A DNA stretch of 64,000 nt from JADHLJ01 sp038146985 (GTDB lineage: Bacteria > Pseudomonadota > Alphaproteobacteria > Thalassobaculales > Thalassobaculaceae), in the NCBI GenBank assembly GCA_038146985.1, contig JAYQSQ010000012.1, positions 248,001-312,000 on the forward strand. The letters run 5' to 3'. Made by a program: the position numbers and the translations under genes. Positions 17,923 through 26,341 of the stretch are shown here, one piece after another; the stretch's first letter is position 1, and every line of letters begins with the position of its first letter. Under the pieces are notes generated by a model. It was not told where the DNA came from. It saw only the letters and a list, made by a program, of their open reading frames with translations, and did not search any database.

Positions 17923-19176
17923 TCACGCCGCCCTTGCGCTCATGCGCCCGTGCCGCACCTCCGGCACCAACCAGAAAAGCGCGATACAGATCAGCGCCGA
18001 GGCGATGGAGATCGCGAAGGTCAGGTTGTAGCCGCTGGTCAGGTCGAAAATCAGCCCGCCGCCCCAGGCACTGAGCCCGGCGCCGATGCCCTGGCCGAGG
18101 ATGGTCATGCCGTAGATCGCGCCGAGGCCCCGGCCATGGAACAGGGTCGCCTGAAGCGTGGTGATGATCGGGCCCCGCGCGCCCATGCTGAGCCCATAAG
18201 GGATCACCCAAGCGAAAACCAGCAGCTTCTCCGGGAAGATCTGCAACAGCGCCAGACCGCAGACTCCGACGATAGTCAGAAGGTAACTTACCGTCGCCAC
18301 GAGCGAACGGCCGAACCGATCGGCGGCGGCGCCGGTCAGGAACATGCCGGCGAAGGACAGCATGCCGGCGATCCCGAAGGCGCCCGCCGCCTCGAGTTCG
18401 GAAAACCCGCGCTCCACCAGATAGGCGACCGACTGGACGCTGACCCCGAATATCGCCAGCGCGGTCATGAAATAGATCGCCCACATGGTCCAGAAAACCC
18501 GAGTTTTCAGCGCCTCACCGAGGCTGTAGCCGCCCTCGGCCCGGCCCGCGCGGGTCCGGCGCGGGTTGCCCGGCGCTCCCTGCTCTATCCGCCGCCACGG
18601 CAACAGGGCAACAATGGGGATCAGCACCAGAAAGGCGATGCCGAAATCCTGATAGGTGGCGCGCCAGCCGCGCGCGTCGATCAGGATCTGGGCCAGCGGC
18701 GCCAGGGTCAGCAAGCCGAAGCCGTAACCCGCATAGGCAAAGGAAATCGCCGTCGCCAGATGCTTGTCGAACCAGCGGCTGATCAGGCTCTGGGCTGGGA
18801 CCTGCCAGATCAGCGCGCCGCCGAAACCGTTCAGCAGGCCCATGCAAAGGTAGAACTGCCAAAGCGTGCTGATCTCGCCCGCCAGATAGTAGCCAAGCCC
18901 CAGGCAGGCTATCCCGGTCATGTAAACGAAGCGCGCACCGAACCGGTCGAAAAGGTGCCCGCTGAGGGGCGAGAACAGCCCCATGCAGGTGATGAAAGCC
19001 GCGAAGACCGAGGCGACCCCGGCGCGGTCCCATCCGAGCTCGTGGGTAATCGGCAGCAGGAACACCGCATAGGTCTCTCCCATGCCACGGCCGACCGCCG
19101 CCATGATCAGGCAGAACCCGACGATCGATACGCCGATCAGGAGAATTTTAGGCCCGGCCGGGCTGGCGACGGTCAT
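17923..19176 (-). CDS. MFS transporter (OFA / monocarboxylate-permease-like)
   Basis: 417 residues with 12 hydrophobic segments; ATG at 19176. The N-terminal half has FCLIMAAVGRGMGETYAVFL and the loop SGHLFDRFGARFVY (a version of the MFS loop 2-3 signature). A hydrophilic central loop near residues 200-225 separates the two six-helix halves. Relatives transport mono- or dicarboxylates and aromatic acids. It lies upstream of, and in the same direction as, the amidase block, so it may import or export the substrate. Two facing palindromic repeats separate it from the amidase. Confidence 0.88.
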   Translation of the reverse strand: MTVASPAGPKILLIGVSIVGFCLIMAAVGRGMGETYAVFLLPITHELGWDRAGVASVFAAFITCMGLFSPLSGHLFDRFGARFVYMTGIACLGLGYYLAGEISTLWQFYLCMGLLNGFGGALIWQVPAQSLISRWFDKHLATAISFAYAGYGFGLLTLAPLAQILIDARGWRATYQDFGIAFLVLIPIVALLPWRRIEQGAPGNPRRTRAGRAEGGYSLGEALKTRVFWTMWAIYFMTALAIFGVSVQSVAYLVERGFSELEAAGAFGIAGMLSFAGMFLTGAAADRFGRSLVATVSYLLTIVGVCGLALLQIFPEKLLVFAWVIPYGLSMGARGPIITTLQATLFHGRGLGAIYGMTILGQGIGAGLSAWGGGLIFDLTSGYNLTFAISIASALICIALFWLVPEVRHGRMSARAA

Positions 19177-19330
19177 TGCTTGGGGTTCGATTCACGGAAG
19201 CCGACGATGCGGCGGCGATCCTATGGGCGCGCCTCAGGGCATCAAAGCCCAATCACAGATGCGGCAACGGTTATCGGATCGGCGATGGTTTCCATCTTTC
19301 CATCGGCCAGGGAGCGACCAAATCAACGCG

Positions 19331-19813
19331 CTAAAGAAAGAGCTGGATGTTGCCGAAGGCCGCTTCCGGGTTCAGCAGGTCGACGCGCTTCAGCCTGATG
19401 CGGAGTGCGCCGCCGTCGAGCACCAGTTCGTGCCGCGCGGTCGCGGCCAGCAGGAACTGCTCGTCCAGTCTCGCCTCGACATAATGGAACGGCGTCGTGG
19501 TGACAAAAACCCCGTTCTCGGCATCGAAGGCATCGATGAAGGGCCGCTGCAACACGTGGTGGCAGCGGCTGCGCGGTTTCTGCGAGAAGGTGCGCGCGCC
19601 GTTCAGCCGTTCCACCCGCAGCTTGCGCAGATACGCGTCCTCGTACATCAGCGCGGTAACCAGCTTGGGGTTCTCGGCATCCGGGTCGAGCGGCATCCAG
19701 TAGTATCCGTCCGGCGCCCAAAGGCCGAGCCAGTCGTCGAAACGCCCTTCGTCCAGCATCCGTGCTTCGGCATAGACAAAGTCGATCAGGTCCTCGCGGC
19801 TGGGCACACTCAC
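19331..19813 (-). CDS. aromatic-ring-hydroxylating dioxygenase, beta (small) subunit
   Basis: 160 residues from the GTG at 19813, which overlaps the TGA of the alpha-subunit gene (GTGA), a sign of translational coupling. The sequence shows the small-subunit NTF2-like fold with YAEARMLDEGRFDDWLGLWA near the N-terminus and FSQKPRSRCHHVLQR in the middle. The beta subunit is structural in the alpha3beta3 oxygenase. A longer open frame exists upstream but lies inside the alpha-subunit gene. No ferredoxin or reductase gene is nearby. Confidence 0.88.
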   Translation of the reverse strand: MSVPSREDLIDFVYAEARMLDEGRFDDWLGLWAPDGYYWMPLDPDAENPKLVTALMYEDAYLRKLRVERLNGARTFSQKPRSRCHHVLQRPFIDAFDAENGVFVTTTPFHYVEARLDEQFLLAATARHELVLDGGALRIRLKRVDLLNPEAAFGNIQLFL

Positions 19814-21144
19814 AAGTCCGCGCCCTTCATCGAAACGGTCATGTATTTGACCCAGGCGTTGAACTGGTTGCGCATCTGACGCTCGGTGGTCCCGTTGCCG
19901 ACCGCGACGGTGTCGTGATCCTCGTCCTCCTCCAGGAGCCGCTGAACGTTGACCCATTCGAGACCGTCCGCCATGAGGCCTTCCTGGGCCCGCTCGTACA
20001 TCTCCAGATCGTCATGGCCGACGATGGAGGTCGGCGCGTTGATCAGCCGGTTGTACATCGCGGTGCGCTCCAGCAGCATGTCCGGCGCGCCGACCAGCCG
20101 GTAGATATAGCTCTCGACCAGGGTCTTGTCGGCAGCAAGCGGGATGAAGATCCGCAATTGCTGGATCGGGCCCTTCACCATGATGTTCGGGAAATAGACC
20201 GTATTGTGGCGGTTCTCGCCGAGGATCGCCCTGGCCCGATCCTCGCCGTAGGCCGCCTTCATCTGGTCGAAATAGCCGGGGATCTCGGAATAGTCGGAAT
20301 GGATCGAGTGATGAACCCCGGTATGGCCGTGGCCGTTCGGCCACGTCCGGATGCCCATTTTCTCGAAGAACTCGTATGACGACATGAAGGGCGCGATGAC
20401 CTGGATCGCCATCGGCTTGGGCGCGTCGGGCGCCGGCCGGCTCTCCTCCCAGATCCTGACGGCGGTCCCAGCGGAGCTTTCATGAGCGACCATCGGATGA
20501 CAGGTGTCGGTTTGGTTCTCGACCAGCATCTTCCAGTTGCAGCGGTGCATGTAGCGCAGCGGCGGCCCGGCGACTTCCAGCCGGCCTTCGGGCGAGCGGT
20601 CGACCATATTATCGATCGAACTCAGACTCTCGCCGAAGAAGCTCTCGAAATCCGGTCCTTCCCGGGATAGACGTGCGAAAACGAAGCCACGGTAGTTGCG
20701 TACCCCGCCGACCCGGGCGAGATCGTTGCCGGACTGGCTTTCTTCAAGCCTTGTCCCGTCATAGCCCTTGCGCAGCGGCATGCCGAGCCGTCCGCCGTCG
20801 GTCTTGTAGGTCCAGGCATGATACGGACAGCGGAAGAACTTGCCGGTATTGCCGGTCCGGTCGATGACCAGTTTGGTCCCCTTATGGGCACAGCGATTGT
20901 AAAGCACATGAATCTCGCCGTCCTGGTGGCGCACCATAACGATCGGCTGGCGGCCGATCTCGGTGGTGAAATAGTCACCAGGGTTCGGCACCTGGCTGTC
21001 ATGGCCGACGAATACCCAGGTGTTGGCGAAGAGATGCTTCATCTCCAGATCGAAGATCTCGGCATCCACATAGACATCCCGGTGCACCTCCGCCGGCCGG
21101 ACCAGCGCTCTGACAGCGGCGGGATTATCGGCGTAACGGCTCAT
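19810..21144 (-). CDS. aromatic-ring-hydroxylating dioxygenase, alpha (large) subunit, Rieske type
   Basis: 444 residues; ATG at 21144. The N-terminal Rieske [2Fe-2S] domain has the ligands C-x-H in YNRCAHKG and C-x2-H in FRCPYHAWTY. The C-terminal catalytic domain binds mononuclear Fe(II) through VENQTDTCHPMVAHES (bridging Asp and the two His). It catalyses cis-dihydroxylation, or oxidative demethylation or deamination, of an aromatic or related substrate. The substrate is unknown. The electron-transfer partners must be encoded elsewhere. The gene is divergent from the carbonic anhydrase gene. Confidence 0.9.
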   Translation of the reverse strand: MSRYADNPAAVRALVRPAEVHRDVYVDAEIFDLEMKHLFANTWVFVGHDSQVPNPGDYFTTEIGRQPIVMVRHQDGEIHVLYNRCAHKGTKLVIDRTGNTGKFFRCPYHAWTYKTDGGRLGMPLRKGYDGTRLEESQSGNDLARVGGVRNYRGFVFARLSREGPDFESFFGESLSSIDNMVDRSPEGRLEVAGPPLRYMHRCNWKMLVENQTDTCHPMVAHESSAGTAVRIWEESRPAPDAPKPMAIQVIAPFMSSYEFFEKMGIRTWPNGHGHTGVHHSIHSDYSEIPGYFDQMKAAYGEDRARAILGENRHNTVYFPNIMVKGPIQQLRIFIPLAADKTLVESYIYRLVGAPDMLLERTAMYNRLINAPTSIVGHDDLEMYERAQEGLMADGLEWVNVQRLLEEDEDHDTVAVGNGTTERQMRNQFNAWVKYMTVSMKGADL

Positions 21145-21240
21145 GCGGGCGGCTCTCGTGGATCGCGGGCGGACGCCGAGTATGGGTGGCGGGCTTCGAA
21201 GGCGTCAACCAAGGCGTCGGGCTCCGGGACACATGAGAAC

Positions 21241-21264
21241 GAGCCCCAGCGTTCGCTGGGGCTC
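21241..21264. repeat. short palindrome in the divergent intergenic region
   Basis: GAGCCCCAGC and GCTGGGGCTC form a perfect 10-base stem around GTTC. It lies between the divergent Rieske alpha-subunit and carbonic anhydrase genes and has no following T-run, so it is more likely one of the dispersed palindromes than a terminator. Confidence 0.5.
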
Positions 21265-21392
21265 GGCCGCATAAAAATCGGCGTCGGCGTGTTGAAAGCA
21301 AAACCCGATTCACCCGGTTCACGCGCCGCTGAATTTGGATTATCCCTATCCGTCCCTGAACGGGGCCACCTCAACCTGGACGGCTTTGCCCA

Positions 21393-22034
21393 ATGGCCAG
21401 TTTTCCGACGTCACTGCTAAACGGTTACAAGGACTTTCGCGAGCACCGCTACGCGCAGGAGAGCGAACGCTACCACAAGCTCGCCGCCGCCGGGCAGTCG
21501 CCGGAAACCATGATGATCGCCTGCTGCGATTCCCGCGCCGCGCCGGAGACGATCTTCAATTCCCTACCCGGAGAGATCTTCGTGGTACGCAATGTCGCGA
21601 ACCTCGTGCCGCCCTACGCGCCCGACGGCCAACACCACTCCACCTCGGCGGCGTTGGAATTCGCGGTACAGAGCCTCAAGGTCAAGAACATCGTGGTCAT
21701 GGGGCACGGCCGCTGCGGCGGCATCAACGCGGCACTCAACCCGAGTCCCGAGCCCCTATCGCCCGGCGATTTCATCGGCAAGTGGATGGAACTCCTGCAT
21801 CCCGCCGCCGAGGCGATCGCGGCGAACAAATGGTCCACGCCGGCGGAACGACAGCGGATGCTGGAATTCGCCTCCATCCGCTTTTCGGTCGCCAATCTCA
21901 GGACCTTCCCCTGCGTGCAGATCCTGGAGAAGAAAGAGCGCCTGGCCGTGCACGGTGCCTGGTTCGACATCTCCGAAGGCGAGCTTTGGGTGATGGAGCC
22001 GGAATCCGAGGATTTCCGCCTCGTTACGGTTTAG
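21393..22034 (+). CDS. beta-class carbonic anhydrase
   Basis: 213 residues; ATG at 21393. It interconverts CO2 and bicarbonate using zinc. The motif C-x-D-x-R is present as Cys44-Cys45-Asp46-Ser47-Arg48 (IACCDSRAAPET), and the later H-x2-C pair lies in MGHGRCGGINAAL. Length and the ETIFNSLPGEIFVVRNVAN segment are typical of bacterial beta enzymes. No secretion signal is seen, so it is cytosolic. The 3' end overlaps the convergent SDR gene by 11 bases. Confidence 0.93.
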   Translation: MASFPTSLLNGYKDFREHRYAQESERYHKLAAAGQSPETMMIACCDSRAAPETIFNSLPGEIFVVRNVANLVPPYAPDGQHHSTSAALEFAVQSLKVKNIVVMGHGRCGGINAALNPSPEPLSPGDFIGKWMELLHPAAEAIAANKWSTPAERQRMLEFASIRFSVANLRTFPCVQILEKKERLAVHGAWFDISEGELWVMEPESEDFRLVTV

Positions 22035-22824
22035 GGCGGTTGGGGAACGGAATCGCCGCGACCGGCGGCAGGCCTGCCCGCTTCTGAATCGCCTCATCGC
22101 GGAGCGAAACGTCGCCGCCGTCGAATTCCCGCGCGTCGTCCGTGCAGAGCCACGCGATCGCCTTGGCGGGCCGGTCCACCGAAGCATGGGCGGAAGGGTC
22201 CATCTGGCTGATGGGATTAAGGCCCGAGGCCTTGATCGCGACCTGCATGTGGGTCATCACCGTCCCGGGGCTGAGGCCCACGACACGGATCCCCTGGCCG
22301 CCATATTCGACATGCACCATGCGGGTCAGCATCAGTGCCGCCGCCTTGCTGGAGCAATAGTGGCTCCACCCCTCGAGCGCGCCGGTCGCGGCGCCGGAAC
22401 TGATATTGACGATCGTTCCGCCGCCCTGCTCCAGCATCACCGGGATCGCCGCGCGCAGCCCGAAATAGACACCCTTGTAGTTCACATCCGCGACTTTGAC
22501 CCAGTCATCCGGATCGGACTCGGCAAGTTTGGAGATCGGGTCGATCAGGCCGGCATTGTTGACCAGGATATCGAGGCTTCCGAAGGCTTTCCGGCATCGG
22601 GCGACGGCTTTGCAAACGTCGCCATAATCCGCGACATCACAGGCGATCGCCTCGGCCTTGCCGCCCGCGGCACGGATCTCCGCGGCGTTCGTCTCGATCT
22701 CACCGGTGTTACGGGCCGCGAGCAAGACCGAGACGCCCCGCGCCGCCAGTTCCTTCGCGGCCGCCGCGCCGATGCCCCTGCTGGCGCCGGTGATGATGGC
22801 GCTTTTGCCGGCGAGTTCGCTCAT
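22024..22824 (-). CDS. short-chain dehydrogenase/reductase
   Basis: 266 residues; ATG at 22824. Classical SDR: the cofactor motif TGASRGIGAAAAKEL, the NNAG motif (ILVNNAGLID), the Ser in NISSGAATGA and the catalytic Tyr-x3-Lys in HYCSSKAAALML. It is an NAD(P)-dependent oxidoreductase on an unknown alcohol or ketone. The C-terminal 40 residues are longer than in minimal SDRs. The gene converges on the carbonic anhydrase gene with an 11-base overlap. Confidence 0.92.
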   Translation of the reverse strand: MSELAGKSAIITGASRGIGAAAAKELAARGVSVLLAARNTGEIETNAAEIRAAGGKAEAIACDVADYGDVCKAVARCRKAFGSLDILVNNAGLIDPISKLAESDPDDWVKVADVNYKGVYFGLRAAIPVMLEQGGGTIVNISSGAATGALEGWSHYCSSKAAALMLTRMVHVEYGGQGIRVVGLSPGTVMTHMQVAIKASGLNPISQMDPSAHASVDRPAKAIAWLCTDDAREFDGGDVSLRDEAIQKRAGLPPVAAIPFPNRPKP

Positions 22825-23029
22825 GATCGTGCTCCCGAGACCCGTGAAACAGACGTGATCCGCCTGTTTAGCGGAACCCGCCCTGCGGCGCCATCACGGG
22901 TTGGATGATCGGCCCTCTGCGACCTCGGTCGTCGGATCGTTTAGTTGCGGGCCCCGGTCCCGGACGGGTACCCTTGCCTCTGGACCATATTCACTTGGAT
23001 CGGACGGCAACCTACGGGAGGAGTCGACC

Positions 23030-23929
23030 ATGGTGACCGTGACGCCTCTGGACGCCTCGTTCGGCGCCCGTATCACTGGCATGAAGATCGCGGCAATGAC
23101 CCCCGAGGAGTGGCGGGTGGTCGAAGACGCCTTTCACACCTATGCCGCCCTGGTGTTTCCGGACCAGCACCTGAGCGCCGAGGAGCAGATCGCTTTCGGC
23201 GAACGCTTCGGTGATATCGAGCTGCTGCGCGATGCCTCGCAGAAGGCGGTCGCGATCAGCAACCGCAAGCCGGACGGTACCGCGATGTCTGCCGCCGAAA
23301 CCCGCTACAAATCCTTGCGCGGAAATGAGGGCTGGCACACCGACAGCTCCTACATGCCGCTGGCGGCCAAGGCCTCGATCCTGGCGGCCGAGGTGGTTCC
23401 CTCGGCGGGCGGCGAGACCGAGCTTGCGGACATGCGGGACGCCTACGACAAGCTCGACGAGGTGATGAAGGCGCGGATCGCCGATCTCTCCGCCTATCAT
23501 TCGCTCTACGCGTCCCAGGCCAAGGCCGGCTATACCTTCAAGACCGGGGACGGCTACGGCTACCACACCAAGGGAGCGCCGCTGCGGCCGCTGGTGAAGG
23601 TGCATCCGGTGACCGGGCGCAAGTCGCTCTTCATCGGCCGGCATGCCTACCGTATCCCCGGCATGGAGGACGGCGAGGCCCAGGCCTTGTTGGATGAGCT
23701 GCTGGCCTATGCCTGCCGCGCTCCCCGCACCTACGCCCATGAATGGAAGCCGGGGGATGTGATGATGTGGGACAACCGATGCATCCTGCACCGCGCCTGT
23801 CCCTACGACTACGGCAAGATCAGGGTGATGCGCCACGTACGCGTTGCCGGGGAACCGGAAAGCGAACTGGTGGTCACCGGTCCGGACGAACGCGCCGACG
23901 CCTTTGTGCCGTCCTCGAGCAACCGGTAG
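23030..23929 (+). CDS. TauD/TfdA-family Fe(II)/2-oxoglutarate dioxygenase
   Basis: 299 residues. The ATG at 23030 follows GGGAGGAG at 23017-23024; the frame opens further upstream without a better start. The iron facial triad is visible as H-x-D in EGWHTDSSY and the distal His in CILHRACPYD, and the 2-oxoglutarate-binding Arg is near IRVMRHVRV. Such enzymes hydroxylate taurine, 2,4-D, alkyl sulfates and similar compounds. Here the substrate is unknown. Two further family members form a tandem at 61639-63438. It is followed by hyuAB on the same strand after a 190-base gap. Confidence 0.9.
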   Translation: MVTVTPLDASFGARITGMKIAAMTPEEWRVVEDAFHTYAALVFPDQHLSAEEQIAFGERFGDIELLRDASQKAVAISNRKPDGTAMSAAETRYKSLRGNEGWHTDSSYMPLAAKASILAAEVVPSAGGETELADMRDAYDKLDEVMKARIADLSAYHSLYASQAKAGYTFKTGDGYGYHTKGAPLRPLVKVHPVTGRKSLFIGRHAYRIPGMEDGEAQALLDELLAYACRAPRTYAHEWKPGDVMMWDNRCILHRACPYDYGKIRVMRHVRVAGEPESELVVTGPDERADAFVPSSSNR

Positions 23930-24028
23930 GGGCATTCCCAAACGAGCAGCCCGCCTCACTTCATCTGTGAATCTGAGGGGCTCTTGAAATTGGAAAACGG
24001 CAATGATGCTGCAAACGTCAATTTAGAG

Positions 24029-24048
24029 GTCCCCGCCTGCGCGGGGAC
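24029..24048. repeat. short GC palindrome (single dispersed-repeat unit)
   Basis: GTCCCCGC and GCGGGGAC flank a 4-base loop in the 190-base gap between the TauD gene and hyuA. It resembles half of the inverted-pair repeats seen elsewhere in the window and has no T-run. Confidence 0.5.
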
Positions 24049-24120
24049 GGCGAAAAAGGGCTGGCGGAACGGTATCAATTCACGCCAGATCCGCGTAAAT
24101 CCGATTCCAGGCAAACCCTC

Positions 24121-26250
24121 ATGACCTTGACCAACCCCTCCCAAGCGAAGCGCACCGCGCTTGCCGTGGATATCGGCGGGACCTTCACCGATGCGGTGCT
24201 GGAGGCCGGTGGCCGGCGCTTCACCGCCAAGGTGCTGACCACCGTTAATCCCGAGGACGGCTTCATGGCCGGGACGCTGGCGGTGCTGGAGCAGTCCGGG
24301 ATCCCACCGGCTTCGGTCGAGCTGATCATCCACGGCACCACGCTGGCCACCAACGCGCTGATCGAGCGCAAGGGCGCCAAGGTCGGGCTGCTGACCACCG
24401 ATGGCTTCACCGACAGCCTGGAGATCGCCTACGAGCACCGCTTCGAGCAATCCGACATCTTCATGCAGCGCCCGCCGCCGCTGGTGCCGCGGCATCTGAG
24501 GCTCGGCGTGCCCGAGCGCATCGCCGCCGATGGGAGCGTGCTGCTTGATCTGGATGAGGCGGCGCTCGCGGCCCAAGTCGAGCGCCTGCGGGCCGAGAAG
24601 GTCGATGCGGTCGCCATCGGCTTTCTGCATTGCTATGTCAACGACGCGCATGAACGGCGGGCAGCGGAACTTGTCGCGGAGATGATGCCGGGCGTGCCGG
24701 TCTCGCTCTCCTCGGAAGTCTCGCCGCAAATCCGCGAGTACGACCGCGTATCGACCACGGTGGCGAATGCCTATGTCCTGCCGCTGATGAGCGGGTATTT
24801 GGAACGGCTTCGAGTGGATCTCTCGGAGGCGGGCCTGTCGGCCCCGCTCCTGCTGATGATGTCGAGCGGCGGCATGACCACGGTGGAAACGGCGCGGCGT
24901 TTTCCGATCCGGCTGGTCGAGTCAGGCCCCGCCGGCGGCGCGATTCTCGCCCGGGACATCGCGGCGGAATGCGGGCTCGACAAGGTTCTCTCCTTCGACA
25001 TGGGCGGGACCACGGCGAAGATCTGCTACATCGACGACTTCCGGCCCCAGCTCTCGCGCGAGTTCGAGGTGGCCCGGGAGTACCGGTTCCTGAAAGGCAG
25101 CGGCTTTCCGCTACGCATCCCCGTCATCGATATGGTGGAGATCGGCGCCGGCGGCGGGTCCATCGCCTCCATCGACGCCATCGGCCGGATCAGCGTCGGC
25201 CCGGAAAGCGCCGGCGCCAATCCCGGTCCCGCCGCCTATGATCGGGGCGGCACGCGGCCGACCGTGACCGATGCCGATATCGTCATGGGCCGGATCGACC
25301 CTGCCCGCTTCGCTGGCGGCAGTGTCGCGCTGGATACGGCAAAGGCGCAAGCGGCCTTGGCGCGCGATGTCGGCACCCCGCTCGGCCTGTCGGGCGAACA
25401 GGCGGCATCCGGCGTCTCTCAGATCGTTGACGAGACCATGGCAAGCGCCGCCAGCGTGCACGGCGTCGAGCTCGGCAAGGACATGGAAGGCCGCGCGATC
25501 GTCGCCTTCGGCGGCGCCGCGCCGCTGCATGCCTGCCAGCTTGCCGAGACCCTGGAGATCGACACCATCGTCATCCCGACCGGCGCCGGCGTGGGTTCCG
25601 CCATTGGCTTTCTTCGCGCCGACATCGCCTACGAGGTGGCCCTCAGCCGTTATATGGATCTGCGGTCCTTCGAAGCGGAGACGCTGAACGCGCTGTTCGC
25701 CCGGATGCGGGCCGAAGCGGAAGCGGTCGTGCGGCTCGGCACCGACAGCGAGGATCTCGTGGAGAGCCGGACCGCGTTCATGCGCTATCGCGGCCAGGGT
25801 CACGAGATTGCCGTGCCGCTAGAGGTCCGGGCCTTCGCCGGCGGCGACGCGGCGCTGCTGAGCCAGGCCTTCGAGCGGGAGTATCACCGGCTGTTCGGGC
25901 GCACCATCCCGGGCCTCGCGGCCGAGGTCATGACCTGGACCCTGGCGCTCGGCACCCGGGCCGGGCTGCCGGGCCGTGTGGCCGACCCCGCCGACACGGG
26001 GCCGGTTGCCCCGTCCTCGACCCGGCCTGTCCTCGACACCCGCTCGGGCCTGGTCGAGGAGATCGGCGTCGTCGAGCGGATGGCGCTTCGGCCCGGTCAA
26101 ACGGTGGCCGGGCCGGCGCTCATTGTCGAGGACGAGACCACCACTTATGTCTCGGCCCGCTTCAATGCCCGCATTGACGGCTCGGGCTACATCGTGCTGA
26201 CGGCAACAAGCCCTTCGAGACGCGGCTCCGCCGCTCCTCAGGGTGAGTAA
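24121..26250 (+). CDS. hyuA: hydantoinase/oxoprolinase A-type subunit (HyuA)
   Basis: 709 residues; ATG at 24121. It is an ATP-dependent cyclic amide hydrolase or acetone/acetophenone-carboxylase-type subunit. The ASKHA nucleotide-binding signatures are LAVDIGGTFTDAVL at the N-terminus and LSFDMGGTTAKICYI near residue 300, with HGTTLATNALIERKGA and ESGPAGGAI also typical. It pairs with HyuB encoded next. The last about 13 residues (SPSRRGSAAPQGE) are translated from a copy of a palindromic repeat at 26211-26247 and are not part of the normal family C-terminus. The substrate may be a hydantoin, an oxoproline, or a ketone for carboxylation. Confidence 0.9.
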   Translation: MTLTNPSQAKRTALAVDIGGTFTDAVLEAGGRRFTAKVLTTVNPEDGFMAGTLAVLEQSGIPPASVELIIHGTTLATNALIERKGAKVGLLTTDGFTDSLEIAYEHRFEQSDIFMQRPPPLVPRHLRLGVPERIAADGSVLLDLDEAALAAQVERLRAEKVDAVAIGFLHCYVNDAHERRAAELVAEMMPGVPVSLSSEVSPQIREYDRVSTTVANAYVLPLMSGYLERLRVDLSEAGLSAPLLLMMSSGGMTTVETARRFPIRLVESGPAGGAILARDIAAECGLDKVLSFDMGGTTAKICYIDDFRPQLSREFEVAREYRFLKGSGFPLRIPVIDMVEIGAGGGSIASIDAIGRISVGPESAGANPGPAAYDRGGTRPTVTDADIVMGRIDPARFAGGSVALDTAKAQAALARDVGTPLGLSGEQAASGVSQIVDETMASAASVHGVELGKDMEGRAIVAFGGAAPLHACQLAETLEIDTIVIPTGAGVGSAIGFLRADIAYEVALSRYMDLRSFEAETLNALFARMRAEAEAVVRLGTDSEDLVESRTAFMRYRGQGHEIAVPLEVRAFAGGDAALLSQAFEREYHRLFGRTIPGLAAEVMTWTLALGTRAGLPGRVADPADTGPVAPSSTRPVLDTRSGLVEEIGVVERMALRPGQTVAGPALIVEDETTTYVSARFNARIDGSGYIVLTATSPSRRGSAAPQGE

Positions 26251-26304
26251 GATTGGTGAAAGCACAACTCACCCTGAGGAGGTGCGACGCACCGTCTCGA
26301 AGGG
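26211..26304. repeat. inverted pair of 37-base palindromic repeats spanning the hyuA stop codon
   Basis: Copy one, 26211-26247, starts CCCTTCGAGACG and ends CTCCTCAGGGTGAG. Copy two, 26268-26304, is the reverse complement; 31 of 37 positions match. Each copy has an internally self-complementary centre. They face each other over 20 bases. Copy one lies wholly inside the hyuA reading frame, and copy two lies in the hyuA-hyuB gap. Confidence 0.82.
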
Positions 26305-26341
26305 TCCTGGCAACCTTTCGACAAAGGCCGGAGACGCATCC

